From contig PEXL01000022.1 in NCBI GenBank assembly GCA_002779065.1, positions 1 through 26,867 on the forward strand: a DNA stretch of 26,867 nt. The letters run 5' to 3'. Positions within the stretch are counted from its first letter, which is position 1. The number at the start of each line of letters is the position of its first letter. The notes beneath the pieces are model-generated. The model worked only from the letters and a program-made list of their open reading frames with translations, was not told the origin of the DNA and searched no databases. The stretch is from Candidatus Diapherotrites archaeon CG08_land_8_20_14_0_20_34_12. GTDB taxonomy: Archaea > Iainarchaeota > Iainarchaeia > Iainarchaeales > 0-14-0-20-34-12. Both the position numbers and the translations under genes were made by a program. This document shows, piece by piece, positions 7,880-16,366 of the stretch.

Positions 7880-9145
7880 ATGACATCTCAACTCGCAGGT
7901 TTTTATAACCTGAATCTGGAAGATCGTTTGAATGAATTAAAAAGGAATTCAGAATTAACTGAGGAAGAAATTCAATTGCTAAGACATAGCATTAATGCTT
8001 TAGGATTTGAATTGTCAAACAGAATGGTTGAAAATGTTGTTTCATGCTTTTCTTTACCTTTGGGAATAGCCCTGAATTTCAAAATTAATGGAACTGAAAG
8101 AATAATCCCAATGGCAATAGAAGAACCCAGTGTAATTGCAGGGGCATCAAAAGCAGCAAAGCTTGCCCTTCCTAAAGGATTTACAGCTAAAGCATCAGAA
8201 CAGATAATGATAGGGCAGATTCAGTTGGTGAACGTTAAAAATTTCCAAAAGGCAAAAAAGGCAATTTTGAAAAATAAAAAAAATATTTTAAAGTTGGCAA
8301 ATGCCCAAGATAAAACATTAATTCAAGCAGGCGGGGGGGCAAAAAATATTGAAGTAAGGGAAGTAAAAGGAAAACAGGCCTTTTTAGTTATCCATTTGCT
8401 TGTTGATGTAAGGGATGCGATGGGTGCAAATGCAATAAATACAATGTGTGAAGCGATTTCTTCTAAACTGGAAGAACTTTCAGGCGGGGAAGCAAGATTA
8501 AGGATACTTACTAATTTAGCAATACATAGAATTGTGGAAGCAAAAGCAATCTGGAAGAAAGAAGTAATTGGAAAGGAAAATATTAACAAAATTTTGCAGG
8601 TATATTATTTTGCAGATGCTGACATTTTCAGGGCAACAACAAATAATAAAGGGATAATGAATGGTGTTGATGCTGTCGTAATTGCAACAGGCAATGATTT
8701 TAGGGCAACAGAAGCAGCATGCCATGCTTATGCTTCTTTAAGTGGCCAGTATAAACCATTGGCAAAATATTCAAAGAACAAAAATGGCGATTTGGTTGGG
8801 GAAATAGAATTGCCATTAGCATTAGGAATTGTTGGAGGGGCAACAAGAACCCATCCATTAGCAAAGGTTTGTTTGAAATTAATGAAGATTAAATCTGCAA
8901 AGGAATTATCAGAAATAGTTGCTTGCGTAGGGTTAGCGCAGAATTTTGCTGCAATTTATGCTTTAGCAACAGAAGGGATTCAGAGAGGGCATATGAAATT
9001 GCATGCAAATAATATTGCAGTATTAGCCGGGGCAAAACCAAATGAAATTAAAAGAGTTTCTGAAAAAATGGTGAAGGAAGGTAATGTAAAGGCGGACAGG
9101 GCTAAAGAAATATTGCGTGAATTGAGAAAAAATAAAAGGAAATGA
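7880..9145 (+). CDS. mvaA: HMG-CoA reductase, class II type
   Basis: This enzyme reduces HMG-CoA to mevalonate with two NAD(P)H. It is 421 residues, with all four catalytic residues in recognisable motifs: Glu82 in EEPSVIA, Lys257 in NNKGIMNG, Asp273 in TGNDFRA and His371 in IQRGHMKLH. The dinucleotide-binding DVRDAMGAN is at 176-184. The N-terminus (GFYNLNLEDRLNEL), the NNKGIMNG context and the ELPLALGIVGGATRTHPLA segment match the bacterial class II enzymes (Pseudomonas mevalonii type) rather than the class I enzyme of most archaea and eukaryotes. I chose ATG 7880 because GTGATTTT precedes it; a TTG at 7838 would add 14 residues unlike the family. It heads the plus-strand pathway run. Family certain, class II very likely. 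Confidence 0.95.
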   Translation: MTSQLAGFYNLNLEDRLNELKRNSELTEEEIQLLRHSINALGFELSNRMVENVVSCFSLPLGIALNFKINGTERIIPMAIEEPSVIAGASKAAKLALPKGFTAKASEQIMIGQIQLVNVKNFQKAKKAILKNKKNILKLANAQDKTLIQAGGGAKNIEVREVKGKQAFLVIHLLVDVRDAMGANAINTMCEAISSKLEELSGGEARLRILTNLAIHRIVEAKAIWKKEVIGKENINKILQVYYFADADIFRATTNNKGIMNGVDAVVIATGNDFRATEAACHAYASLSGQYKPLAKYSKNKNGDLVGEIELPLALGIVGGATRTHPLAKVCLKLMKIKSAKELSEIVACVGLAQNFAAIYALATEGIQRGHMKLHANNIAVLAGAKPNEIKRVSEKMVKEGNVKADRAKEILRELRKNKRK

Positions 9146-9162
9146 TGTTTAATTATTTTTAG

Positions 9163-9210
9163 GCAAAATCTGCTGATTTTGCAACAGTAAAAAATCAAGG
9201 ATTTTTTACT
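9163..9210. terminator. Double hairpin after HMG-CoA reductase
   Basis: Two perfect hairpins lie 17 nt after the reductase stop. In the first, GCAAAATC (9163-9170) pairs with GATTTTGC (9175-9182) around TGCT. In the second, AGTAAAAAATC (9186-9196) pairs with 9200-9210 around AAG. Both close with ATC-loop-GAT, like units of the array at 5542-5750. A T-rich stretch follows. A terminator or mRNA end signal is inferred, with a separate promoter for the next gene just downstream (TATA-like TATTTAATAT near 9212-9221). Confidence 0.55.
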
Positions 9211-9260
9211 TTATTTAATATTTAATTATTTGGTCAAAAATTTAGATATAACGTGATATT

Positions 9261-10307
9261 ATGGAATCAGGAATTGTTGCATACGGAGTTCAAATCCCAA
9301 AAAGAAGGATTAAGGTAGAGGAGATTGCGCGGGTTTGGGAGAAGAACGGAAAACATATTTCAAAAGCAATAAATGTTCAGGAAAAAGCTGTTGCGGCTTT
9401 TGATGAAGATTCCTGTACTTTAGCTGTTGAGGCAGCAAGAAAGGCAATTTTAGATTTTAATATTGACGCAAAAAAATTGGGAGCGATATATGTTGGTTCA
9501 GAAAGCAAGCCATATGCAGTAAAGCCGACAGCAAGCATTGTTGCTGCTGCACTTGGTGCAAATACCAGATTAATGGCAGCAGATTTAGAATTTGCCTGTA
9601 AAGCTGGAACCGCAGGAATACAGATGTGCTTAGGTTTGGTAAACAGCAGCATGATTGAATATGGCCTTTCAATCGGTTCAGATACTGCACAAGGAAGGCC
9701 GAATGATGCACTTGAATTTACTGCTGGGAGCGGGGCGGGAGCTATTATTGTCGGAAATAAAAAAGATGAAATTATTGCACAGATAAATCACACAGTTTCT
9801 TTTACTACTGACACGCCTGATTTTTGGAGAAGGCCGCATGCTGAATTTCCAGAACATGGTGGAAGATTTACAGGGGAACCTGCTTATTTCAAGCACATAA
9901 TTAGTGCAGCTAAATTATTGATGCAGGAAGCAGGAACAAATGCTGATGATTATAATTATGCAGTATTCCACCAGCCTAATGGGAAATTTCCATTGAATGC
10001 GGCTAAAATTTTAGGCATAGATCCAAAAAAAGTGGAACAAGGATTGCTGACTCCTTACATTGGAAATACTTATTCCGGGGCAACAATGATAGGATTATGC
10101 TCTGTTTTGGATAAAGCAGAACCAGGAGATAGAATCTTGGCTGTTTCATTTGGTTCAGGTGCAGGGTCAGATGCATTTGACATTACTGTTACAAAAAATA
10201 TAATTAAAAGAAAAGCAAAAAAAGCAGTTTTTGACATGATTAAAGAAAAAGAATATGTTGATTATGCATTGTACATAAAGCACAGGAGAAAAATAAAATC
10301 ACTTTGA
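9261..10307 (+). CDS. HMG-CoA synthase (archaeal type)
   Basis: This enzyme condenses acetyl-CoA with acetoacetyl-CoA to give HMG-CoA. It is 348 residues, the usual archaeal length and shorter than eukaryotic forms. The catalytic residues are visible: Glu81 (GSESKPYAVKP), the acetyl-accepting Cys113 (LEFACKAGTAG) and His237 (VFHQPNGKFP). The glycine-rich end GSGAGSDAFD (299-308) is typical. In methanogens the archaeal enzyme forms a complex with thiolase and a DUF35 protein, both encoded just downstream, so the same complex is expected here. ATG 9261 is preceded by GTGAT at 9253-9257. A small membrane protein gene is inserted between this gene and thiolase. Confidence 0.95.
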   Translation: MESGIVAYGVQIPKRRIKVEEIARVWEKNGKHISKAINVQEKAVAAFDEDSCTLAVEAARKAILDFNIDAKKLGAIYVGSESKPYAVKPTASIVAAALGANTRLMAADLEFACKAGTAGIQMCLGLVNSSMIEYGLSIGSDTAQGRPNDALEFTAGSGAGAIIVGNKKDEIIAQINHTVSFTTDTPDFWRRPHAEFPEHGGRFTGEPAYFKHIISAAKLLMQEAGTNADDYNYAVFHQPNGKFPLNAAKILGIDPKKVEQGLLTPYIGNTYSGATMIGLCSVLDKAEPGDRILAVSFGSGAGSDAFDITVTKNIIKRKAKKAVFDMIKEKEYVDYALYIKHRRKIKSL

Positions 10308-10316
10308 GGTGTTATG

Positions 10317-10640
10317 ATGAGTTGGAAAAAATTATTCGAACCCAATTGGAAAAAACTTATCACGTTTTTTGTGTTATTAGGAATCATAGAATTTATTTTT
10401 ATAGAATCACTGATGGCTTTAACAGATTTTGTTACTATTGGAATTAGTCAGTTGGATGTTTTGCACATATTTTTGCTTGCTTTGTACGCGGTTTTAAACC
10501 CATTTAGCTTTATTAATTCAAGTTATCTTTTACTTAGTGGATTGGCCGGGCATTTCCTTTATTTTTTAAATTATATTTGGGATTATTTTTTAGCATGTTT
10601 AATTGTTAAGATAATTGATAGAACTAGCAAGAAATCTTAA
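10317..10640 (+). CDS. Small three-helix membrane protein, unknown
   Basis: This protein of about 107 residues begins with a basic amphipathic segment (MSWKKLFEPNWKKL). Hydrophobic helices follow at about residues 15-35, 46-66 and 70-98, and the end is basic (IDRTSKKS). I do not recognise a named family, although small archaeal membrane proteins opening this way are common. The HMG-CoA synthase stop overlaps its ribosome binding site (GAGGTG at 10306-10311). ATG 10317 sits 5 nt after that site and ATG 10314 only 2 nt, so I prefer 10317. Its place between two subunits of a predicted complex suggests it is co-translated with them. A membrane-tethering or unrelated role cannot be told apart. Confidence 0.7.
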   Translation: MSWKKLFEPNWKKLITFFVLLGIIEFIFIESLMALTDFVTIGISQLDVLHIFLLALYAVLNPFSFINSSYLLLSGLAGHFLYFLNYIWDYFLACLIVKIIDRTSKKS

Positions 10641-10655
10641 TGAAGGAAGATTATT

Positions 10656-11816
10656 ATGAAAGAAGTTGTAATTATCGGCTGTGGATTGACAAAATTCGGT
10701 GAACGCTGGGATAAAAGTTTTAGGCAATTGATAGCCGAAGCCGGAGTAAGGGCAATAACTGACGCAGGTTTGCATGGGGAAGAAATCCAGGCAATCTATG
10801 GCGGATGCATGGCCTCTGGCAGATTTATTGGGCAAGAACATATTGGTGCGCTAATTGCAGATCAACTTGGCCTGAATCCGATTCCTTCAACAAGACTGGA
10901 AGCAGCTTGCGCTTCAGGCGGAGTTGCATTAAGGAATGCATATTTTTCAATAGCTTCTGGCGCACATGATATTGTTGCTGTTGGTGGCATAGAAAAAATG
11001 ACTGAGGTAAGCACAGAAGCAGCAGCATTTGCTTTAGGCGGGGCAGGAGACCAGGAAACAGAATTGTTCCATGGAGCAACATTCCCCAGTTTATATGCTT
11101 TATTAGCAAGAGCACATATGCAGGCATTTAAAACAACAGAAGAACAAATGGCTGCTTGCGCAGTAAAAAATCATGCGAATGCAGTTCATAATCAATATGC
11201 CCAATTCAGAAAAGAGATTACCATTGAAGATGTAATGAATTCAGGGTATATTGCTGAACCAGTAAAGCTGCTTGATTGCTCTCCCTTAACTGATGGGGCA
11301 GCAGCAGTTATCTTATGTTCAAAACAGAAAGCAATTGAATTAGGAAAGGAAGGAGTGGAAATTTTAGCAAGTGCACAAGCTTCTGATACATTAGCATTAG
11401 CAGGAAGGGAATCCCTTGTTGAATTAAAGGCAACAAGGATTGCAGCACAACAGGCATACAAACAGGCAAATGTTAAGCCAAAGGATATTGATGTAGCTGA
11501 AGTGCATGATTGTTTTACAATTGCAGAAATTTTAGCTATTGAAGATTTAGGATTTTTCAAAAAAGGGGAAGGGGGAAAAGCAACAGAAAAAGGCCTTACA
11601 AAGATTGGCGGGGAAATTGCAATTAATACTTCTGGAGGCCTAAAAGCAGCGGGCCATCCAGTAGGGGCAACAGGAATTAAACAAGCAATTGAAATTACTT
11701 GGCAGTTGCAGGGTAAGGCTGAAGGAAGGCAAGTAAAAGATGCCAAAATAGGATTAACCCATAATGTTGGGGGAAGCGGAGCAACAGCGGTTGTTCATAT
11801 TTATAAAAAAATGTGA
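10656..11816 (+). CDS. Acetyl-CoA C-acetyltransferase (archaeal SCP2-type thiolase)
   Basis: This thiolase condenses two acetyl-CoA to acetoacetyl-CoA, the first step of the mevalonate pathway. It is 386 residues. The nucleophile is Cys85 in EAACASGG. The HDCF motif at 284-287 gives a His and the Cys that replaces the second catalytic Cys in archaeal and SCP2-type thiolases. GHPVGATG (333-340) carries the other active-site His. The end has HNVGGSG in place of the classical CxGG loop. The reaction is unfavourable alone. In methanogens it is driven by direct transfer to HMG-CoA synthase through a DUF35 scaffold, and all three genes are adjacent here. It starts 15 nt after the membrane protein gene. 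Confidence 0.93.
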   Translation: MKEVVIIGCGLTKFGERWDKSFRQLIAEAGVRAITDAGLHGEEIQAIYGGCMASGRFIGQEHIGALIADQLGLNPIPSTRLEAACASGGVALRNAYFSIASGAHDIVAVGGIEKMTEVSTEAAAFALGGAGDQETELFHGATFPSLYALLARAHMQAFKTTEEQMAACAVKNHANAVHNQYAQFRKEITIEDVMNSGYIAEPVKLLDCSPLTDGAAAVILCSKQKAIELGKEGVEILASAQASDTLALAGRESLVELKATRIAAQQAYKQANVKPKDIDVAEVHDCFTIAEILAIEDLGFFKKGEGGKATEKGLTKIGGEIAINTSGGLKAAGHPVGATGIKQAIEITWQLQGKAEGRQVKDAKIGLTHNVGGSGATAVVHIYKKM

Positions 11817-11835
11817 GGATCTAGAAGGAATATTT

Positions 11836-12240
11836 ATGCCATATAATGCGTTGCCGTTGAATTGGAGGAAATTCCCAGAAAGATATAATCTTGAGGGAAG
11901 TTACTGTGAAACATGTGATACTTATTATTTTCCGGCAAGGGTTCTTTGCCATAAATGCAGAAGAAAGGGAAAGATTGTTACAAAGGAAATGCCCCGCATT
12001 GGAACAATTATTAGTTATACAAAAGTGCATGTCGGCCTAAAAGGCTTTGAACATGAAACCCCATATTATCTGGCATTAGTTGATTTAGGAAAAGGAGTAA
12101 AACTTTTGACGCAGATTGTGGACTCAGATGATTCTAAAGTAAAGGTTGGGGCAAAAGTAAAGAAGATTTTCAGGAAGATAAATGAAGGGTCAAAAATTGG
12201 GCCAATTAGTTATGGATACAAATTTAAGGTAATAAAATAA
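11836..12240 (+). CDS. DUF35 zinc-ribbon/OB-fold protein
   Basis: This 134-residue protein has an N-terminal rubredoxin-like zinc ribbon (YCETCD, then LCHKC) and a C-terminal OB-fold (GTIISYTKVHVG, PYYLALVDLGKGVKLLTQIV). In archaea such DUF35 proteins bridge thiolase and HMG-CoA synthase into one complex with a shared CoA-binding site. Thiolase ends 19 nt upstream. The frame stays open back into the thiolase gene, but the family begins near PYNALPLNWR, so ATG 11836 with AGAAGGAATA before it is the natural start. All four zinc-binding Cys are present. Confidence 0.92.
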   Translation: MPYNALPLNWRKFPERYNLEGSYCETCDTYYFPARVLCHKCRRKGKIVTKEMPRIGTIISYTKVHVGLKGFEHETPYYLALVDLGKGVKLLTQIVDSDDSKVKVGAKVKKIFRKINEGSKIGPISYGYKFKVIK

Positions 12241-12294
12241 GCCCAAATTTTTAAGCAAGAATGTGTTGAACACAGCGTTTAATAACTAGTTTCG

Positions 12295-12304
12295 TTTATT
12301 ATAT
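12295..12304 (+). promoter_or_regulatory. TATA box of the mevalonate kinase operon
   Basis: TTTATTATAT is followed by ACATTTGG, about 34-43 nt before ATG 12338, in the 97-bp spacer after the DUF35 gene. The predicted transcript would start near 12326, just before the GTGATTTTT ribosome binding site. This promoter would drive mevalonate kinase, ubiX and the ubiD-like gene. Confidence 0.5.
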
Positions 12305-12337
12305 ACATTTGGCTGTTAAAATTAAAACGTGATTTTT

Positions 12338-13261
12338 ATGGGAATTGGTTATGGAAAAATAATTCTTTTTGGTGAGCATTTTGTTGTTTATGGGAAGCCG
12401 GCAATTGCCGCCTCTTTAGAAAATAAAACAATCGCAAAAATAAAACCCTATAAAAAACCAGGGATTTTATGCAATTATAAAAATAGATGGAAAAATAAAA
12501 AATTGCTGGAAGATGATCCTGAAACAAAATGGCTGAAAACTATTGTAATTAGATTGCTTGATTCATTGAAAATAACAAAAACAAATTTTGAATTGTATAT
12601 TGAATCTGATTTGCCTGTTGGCATTGGTTTAGGAAGTTCTGCTGCCCTGAGCGTAGCAATAGTGCGGGCTATTGGTGAATATTTTAAATTAGAACTTAAT
12701 GAAAATAAGGTCTCAGAAAAGGCTTTCAAAGCCGAACAGATATTCCACGGAAATCCTTCTGGAATTGATAATACCATTGCTACATTTGGCGGCCTGATCT
12801 GGTTCAGAAAGAATTTTGGAATTAGAAAATTAACCCTTAGAAAACCATTATACGTTGTGATTGTTGATACTCCAAGAAGAGGCAGCACAAAAGATTTGGT
12901 TGAAAAGGTTGCAAAGTTTAAAGAAAGCAATGAAGAATTATTTAATGCTTATTTAGATGAAATATATGCTTTAACGAGGGAAGCCGAAATTGCGTTATCC
13001 CGTGCTGATTTAACAAAAGTTGGAGAACTACTTAATCGAAATCAGGATATGTTAAAGGATATAGGGGTTTCAAATCAACAATTAAATAAGCTATGCAAAT
13101 TAGCTTTAGATAATGGTGCTTTGGGCGCTAAGTTAACCGGGGCTGGTGGTGGGGGCTGTATGTTTGCACTTGTTGAAAGCCCAAAAATACAGAAGAAGGT
13201 TGCCCAAGCATTGAAAAAAGAAGGCCGCCAGGTTATTCTAACTAAAATAGGGGTCCAATGA
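12338..13261 (+). CDS. mvk: Mevalonate kinase (GHMP kinase family)
   Basis: This enzyme phosphorylates mevalonate to mevalonate 5-phosphate with ATP. It is 307 residues with the three GHMP motifs: KIILFGEHFVVYGKPA at the N-terminus, the phosphate-binding PVGIGLGSSAA (93-103), and GAKLTGAGGGGCMFAL near the C-terminus. Asp144 in NPSGIDNTIATFGG is the expected catalytic base. I prefer ATG 12338 over the in-frame GTG at 12329, because that GTG is part of the GTGAT ribosome binding site. The stop overlaps the ubiX start as ATGA, so translation is probably coupled. Confidence 0.95.
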   Translation: MGIGYGKIILFGEHFVVYGKPAIAASLENKTIAKIKPYKKPGILCNYKNRWKNKKLLEDDPETKWLKTIVIRLLDSLKITKTNFELYIESDLPVGIGLGSSAALSVAIVRAIGEYFKLELNENKVSEKAFKAEQIFHGNPSGIDNTIATFGGLIWFRKNFGIRKLTLRKPLYVVIVDTPRRGSTKDLVEKVAKFKESNEELFNAYLDEIYALTREAEIALSRADLTKVGELLNRNQDMLKDIGVSNQQLNKLCKLALDNGALGAKLTGAGGGGCMFALVESPKIQKKVAQALKKEGRQVILTKIGVQ

Positions 13262-13818
13262 AAAGGATAATTCTAGCTATTTCTGGTGCTTCCGGAATTG
13301 AGTATGGAATAGAATTATTGAAGGAATTGAAAAAACAGAGAATTGAAACACATTTAATAATTTCGGAATGGGCCTCTGAAGTAATGAAAGCTGAAACTGA
13401 TTATTCCATTGCTGAAGTAAAAAAACTTGCAGATTTTTGTTATGATTCAAAAGATTTATCTGCAAGAATTTCAAGTTCAAGTTTCCTTACAGATTCAATG
13501 ATTATTATTCCCGCAAGCATAAAAACTGCTAGTGAAATTGCCCATGCGGATACAAGCAATTTGATTTCAAGAGCCGCAGACAATATGCTTAAAATGAGAA
13601 GAAAATTAGTTGTTTGCATAAGGGAAACACCGTTAAGCACTCCGGCCTTAGAAATGCTTTACAAATTAAGCCTGTATGGTGCAATAGTAATGCCATTATC
13701 TCCTGCGTTTTACCATAAGCCAAAGAATTTAAAGGACTTAAAAGATTTTATTGTAGGAAAATGTCTTGATGTTTTAGATATTGAAAATAAAAAATTTAAA
13801 AGGTGGAAAGGCAAATGA
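13258..13818 (+). CDS. ubiX: UbiX flavin prenyltransferase
   Basis: UbiX joins a dimethylallyl group from DMAP to FMN and makes prenylated FMN, the cofactor of UbiD decarboxylases. The 186-residue size is usual. Visible motifs are the N-terminal ISGASGIEYG flavin-binding loop, the RAADNMLKMRRKLVVCIRE region and PLSPAFYHKP near the C-terminus. It overlaps both neighbours by ATGA (13258 and 13815). The ubiD-like gene follows, so its likely job is to activate the decarboxylase of the modified mevalonate pathway. The prenyl donor itself derives from this pathway, so there is a cofactor dependence on the pathway's own product. Confidence 0.94.
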   Translation: MKRIILAISGASGIEYGIELLKELKKQRIETHLIISEWASEVMKAETDYSIAEVKKLADFCYDSKDLSARISSSSFLTDSMIIIPASIKTASEIAHADTSNLISRAADNMLKMRRKLVVCIRETPLSTPALEMLYKLSLYGAIVMPLSPAFYHKPKNLKDLKDFIVGKCLDVLDIENKKFKRWKGK

Positions 13819-15122
13819 GCTTTAGGGATTTTTTAAGCAAGTTGGATAAGCAAAAAAGATTGTTAAAAACAAATAAGCCTATCTCAAAGAAATTAGAAAT
13901 ATCCTCCTTAATGAGACAGCTTGAGGGCAATCCTCTTTTATTTGAAAATGTCAAGGAGTCAGAATTTAGGGTAGCGGCAAATGTTTTTTCCACAAAAGAC
14001 CTTATTGCAGAATATTTTGGCGTGAAAAATGAAAAATTGATTCCGCTTTTATCAAATGCCCTTGAAAATAGGTCAAAGCCAAGGGAAGTAAAAAAAGGAT
14101 TTTGCCAAGAAATAGAAGAAAAGCATGTTGATTTGGATAAAATCCCGATGTTATTTCATTATGCCCGGGATGGGGGCAATTATGTTACAAGCGGGGTAAT
14201 AATTGCAAAGGATAATGAATTTGGCCAGAATGTTTCTTTCCACAGATGCATGCAGCTTGATAAAAAAAGATTTTCAGTAAGGATTCTGCCAAGGCATTTA
14301 AAAGAATTCATAAAAAGAAATAATGGTGAATTAGATGTTGCTTTATGTGTGGGGAATTCAGCACAGGTTTCATTGGCTGGTGCGACCTCTACTGAAATTG
14401 GAATTAATGAATTAGAGATTGCAAATTCAATAAAAAAATTCGATATCGTTAAAGCAAAAACCTCCGAACTTTTAATTCCTGCTGATTGTGAATTTGTTTT
14501 GGAAGGCCGCATTGTAAATGAATTAGCAGATGAAGGCAAATTTGTTGATCTGACCGAAACATATGACCTTGTAAGGCAGCAGCCGGTTTTTGAGGTTAAA
14601 AAAATTACGCATAGAAAAAATGCAATCTGGCATGCATTGCTCCCTGGTGGTTTGGAACATAAAATATTGATGGGTATGCCAAGGGAGCCAACAATATTCA
14701 AGGAAGTAAATAAAGTTTGCAAGTGTTTGGATGTCAGTATTACTCTGGGGGGGTGTGATTGGCTTCATGCTGTTGTCAAGATAGATAAAAAGAATGCCAA
14801 TGATGGGATAAAAGCAGGGGAAGCAGCATTCAAAGGGCATTCTTCCTTAAAACATGCATTTATTGTTGATAAAGATATTGACATTAAGGATTTTTCAAAT
14901 GTTGAATGGTCGTTAGCTACAAGATTCCAAGCAGACAAAAATCTTAATGTGAGAAAAGGAAAAGGTTCTTCATTAGACCCAAGTGCGGATCCAAATACAA
15001 GGGATACTGCAAAAGCAATATTTGACCTGACAATCCCTGCTGAAAAAGACCGCAATGATTTTGCAAAAGTTGATGTAAAAAAAGTTGGGATTAAAAAATA
15101 TTTTAAAATCTTGGGCAAATAA
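13815..15122 (+). CDS. UbiD-family decarboxylase, probable trans-anhydromevalonate 5-phosphate decarboxylase
   Basis: This is a prenylated-FMN-dependent decarboxylase of 435 residues. UbiD features are GGNYVTSGVIIAKD, the STEIGINELEIA segment, PADCEFVLEGRI with its acidic residues, and VEWSLATRFQADKN followed by GSSLDPSAD. In the archaeal mevalonate pathway a UbiD homologue turns trans-anhydromevalonate 5-phosphate into isopentenyl phosphate. The flanking ubiX, aconitase X and isopentenyl phosphate kinase genes support this role over aromatic-acid decarboxylation. ATG 13815 overlaps the ubiX stop, with AGGTGG at 13801-13806 as the ribosome binding site. The family is certain; the substrate is inferred from context. 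Confidence 0.93.
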   Translation: MSFRDFLSKLDKQKRLLKTNKPISKKLEISSLMRQLEGNPLLFENVKESEFRVAANVFSTKDLIAEYFGVKNEKLIPLLSNALENRSKPREVKKGFCQEIEEKHVDLDKIPMLFHYARDGGNYVTSGVIIAKDNEFGQNVSFHRCMQLDKKRFSVRILPRHLKEFIKRNNGELDVALCVGNSAQVSLAGATSTEIGINELEIANSIKKFDIVKAKTSELLIPADCEFVLEGRIVNELADEGKFVDLTETYDLVRQQPVFEVKKITHRKNAIWHALLPGGLEHKILMGMPREPTIFKEVNKVCKCLDVSITLGGCDWLHAVVKIDKKNANDGIKAGEAAFKGHSSLKHAFIVDKDIDIKDFSNVEWSLATRFQADKNLNVRKGKGSSLDPSADPNTRDTAKAIFDLTIPAEKDRNDFAKVDVKKVGIKKYFKILGK

Positions 15123-15131
15123 TATTTTTTG

Positions 15132-15137
15132 TATAAA
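15132..15137 (+). promoter_or_regulatory. TATA box before the aconitase X genes
   Basis: TATAAA lies about 30 nt before ATG 15164 in the 41-bp spacer after the UbiD-like gene. It suggests an internal promoter for the aconitase X, kinase and isomerase genes, with a very short leader containing TGATTTTT. Confidence 0.5.
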
Positions 15138-15163
15138 CTAATAGTTTACTTTAATTGATTTTT

Positions 15164-16348
15164 ATGCATCTTTCATTAGAAGAAAAAAGAATGCTTTTAG
15201 GGAAGGAAGGAAATGCAAGAAAGAAAGCAATGCAGATTCTTCTTGCTTTAGGAAAGATTTATGGTGCTAAAAGATTAATTCCAGTGCATTCAGTACAAAT
15301 AGCCGGTGTTTCCTATCATAACCTTGGTGATGCTGGTTTAGAATTCCTGCAAGAGATTGCAAAGGATGGCAAGGTAAAAGCAATTTCTACTTTAAATCCT
15401 GCTGGCATGGACCTAAAAGATTGGAAGAATTTAGGAATTTCAGAAGATTTTGCAAAAAAACAAATTGCAATTGTTGAGGCATTCAAAAAAATGAATGTCA
15501 ACATAACTCTTACTTGTACCCCTTACTTGATAGGATATTCCCCTGAGAAAGGGGAGCACATTGCTTGGTCTGAATCAAGTGCTGTGTGCTATGCAAACTC
15601 TGTTTTAGGTGCTTATACTAATATGGAAGGTGGGCCATCAGCCCTGGCTTCTGCTCTTACTGGTTTAACCCCTGAATATGGGGTACATTTAGAAACAAAT
15701 AGGCAAGCTCAAGTAATAATTGATGTTAAAACTAATGTTCAAAACATAGAGGATTTTGGTGCACTCGGAAAAGCAATTGCCACAAAAATAGGAAATAAAA
15801 TCCCTTATATTCGCGGCATTGAAAAGGAAAATGCAAATTTGGATTGTCTTAAAAATTTCTGTGCATCACTTGCAACCTTTGCTGGCCTTGCAATTTTTCA
15901 TATGGAAGGCATCACTCCAAATAAAACAAAGATTCCTAAAAAAACGTTTGAGATTACCTTGCTTGATTTAGAAAAAGCAAAAAGAGAACTTTATGATAAA
16001 TCAGACAATATTGATTTGATTGCAATTGGCTGCCCACACTGTTCAATTGAAGAGCTGAAATATTTGAATGAATTGCTTGAAGGCAAAAAAGTAAAGAAAG
16101 AATTTTGGGTTTGTGTTTCAAGAAAAATTGCAGAAGAAGCTGAAAGACAAGGTTACTTAGATAACATAAAAAAATCAGGGGCAAAAATTGCTTGTGATAC
16201 CTGCATGGCTGTTGCGCCATTAAAAGGCCGCTTTAACACTATGCTTACAAATTCAGCAAAAGCTTGTTTTTACGGCAGGCAACTGAACTCATTTAAAATA
16301 CAGATGCTGAATATAAAAAAATGTGTTGAAGAAGCAACAAAAGGATAA
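15164..16348 (+). CDS. Aconitase X large subunit (phosphomevalonate dehydratase)
   Basis: This is the catalytic large subunit of aconitase X, which dehydrates mevalonate 5-phosphate to trans-anhydromevalonate 5-phosphate. It is 394 residues. Cysteines suited to bind the iron-sulfur cluster are Cys118 (TCTPYLIG), Cys290/Cys293 (IGCPHCS) and Cys344/Cys347 (CDTCMAVAP). The AWSESSAVCYANSVLGAYTN segment is characteristic of the family. ATG 15164 is chosen over an in-frame TTG at 15155, which belongs to the TTGATTTTT ribosome-binding stretch. The small subunit follows 18 nt downstream, fused to a phosphatase. The enzyme class is clear; phosphomevalonate as substrate follows from the neighbouring pathway genes. 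Confidence 0.94.
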   Translation: MHLSLEEKRMLLGKEGNARKKAMQILLALGKIYGAKRLIPVHSVQIAGVSYHNLGDAGLEFLQEIAKDGKVKAISTLNPAGMDLKDWKNLGISEDFAKKQIAIVEAFKKMNVNITLTCTPYLIGYSPEKGEHIAWSESSAVCYANSVLGAYTNMEGGPSALASALTGLTPEYGVHLETNRQAQVIIDVKTNVQNIEDFGALGKAIATKIGNKIPYIRGIEKENANLDCLKNFCASLATFAGLAIFHMEGITPNKTKIPKKTFEITLLDLEKAKRELYDKSDNIDLIAIGCPHCSIEELKYLNELLEGKKVKKEFWVCVSRKIAEEAERQGYLDNIKKSGAKIACDTCMAVAPLKGRFNTMLTNSAKACFYGRQLNSFKIQMLNIKKCVEEATKG

Positions 16349-16366
16349 TTATATTAATGTGAAAAT

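Noticed and set aside
11192..11746. Long open frame antisense to thiolase
   Set aside because: It lies wholly inside a well-supported enzyme gene and its translation resembles no family; it is a by-product of the codon use of the real gene. The same holds for the other antisense frames.
11764..11835. Upstream start for the DUF35 gene inside thiolase
   Set aside because: The region codes for the conserved thiolase C-terminus in another frame, and the DUF35 family begins at ATG 11836.
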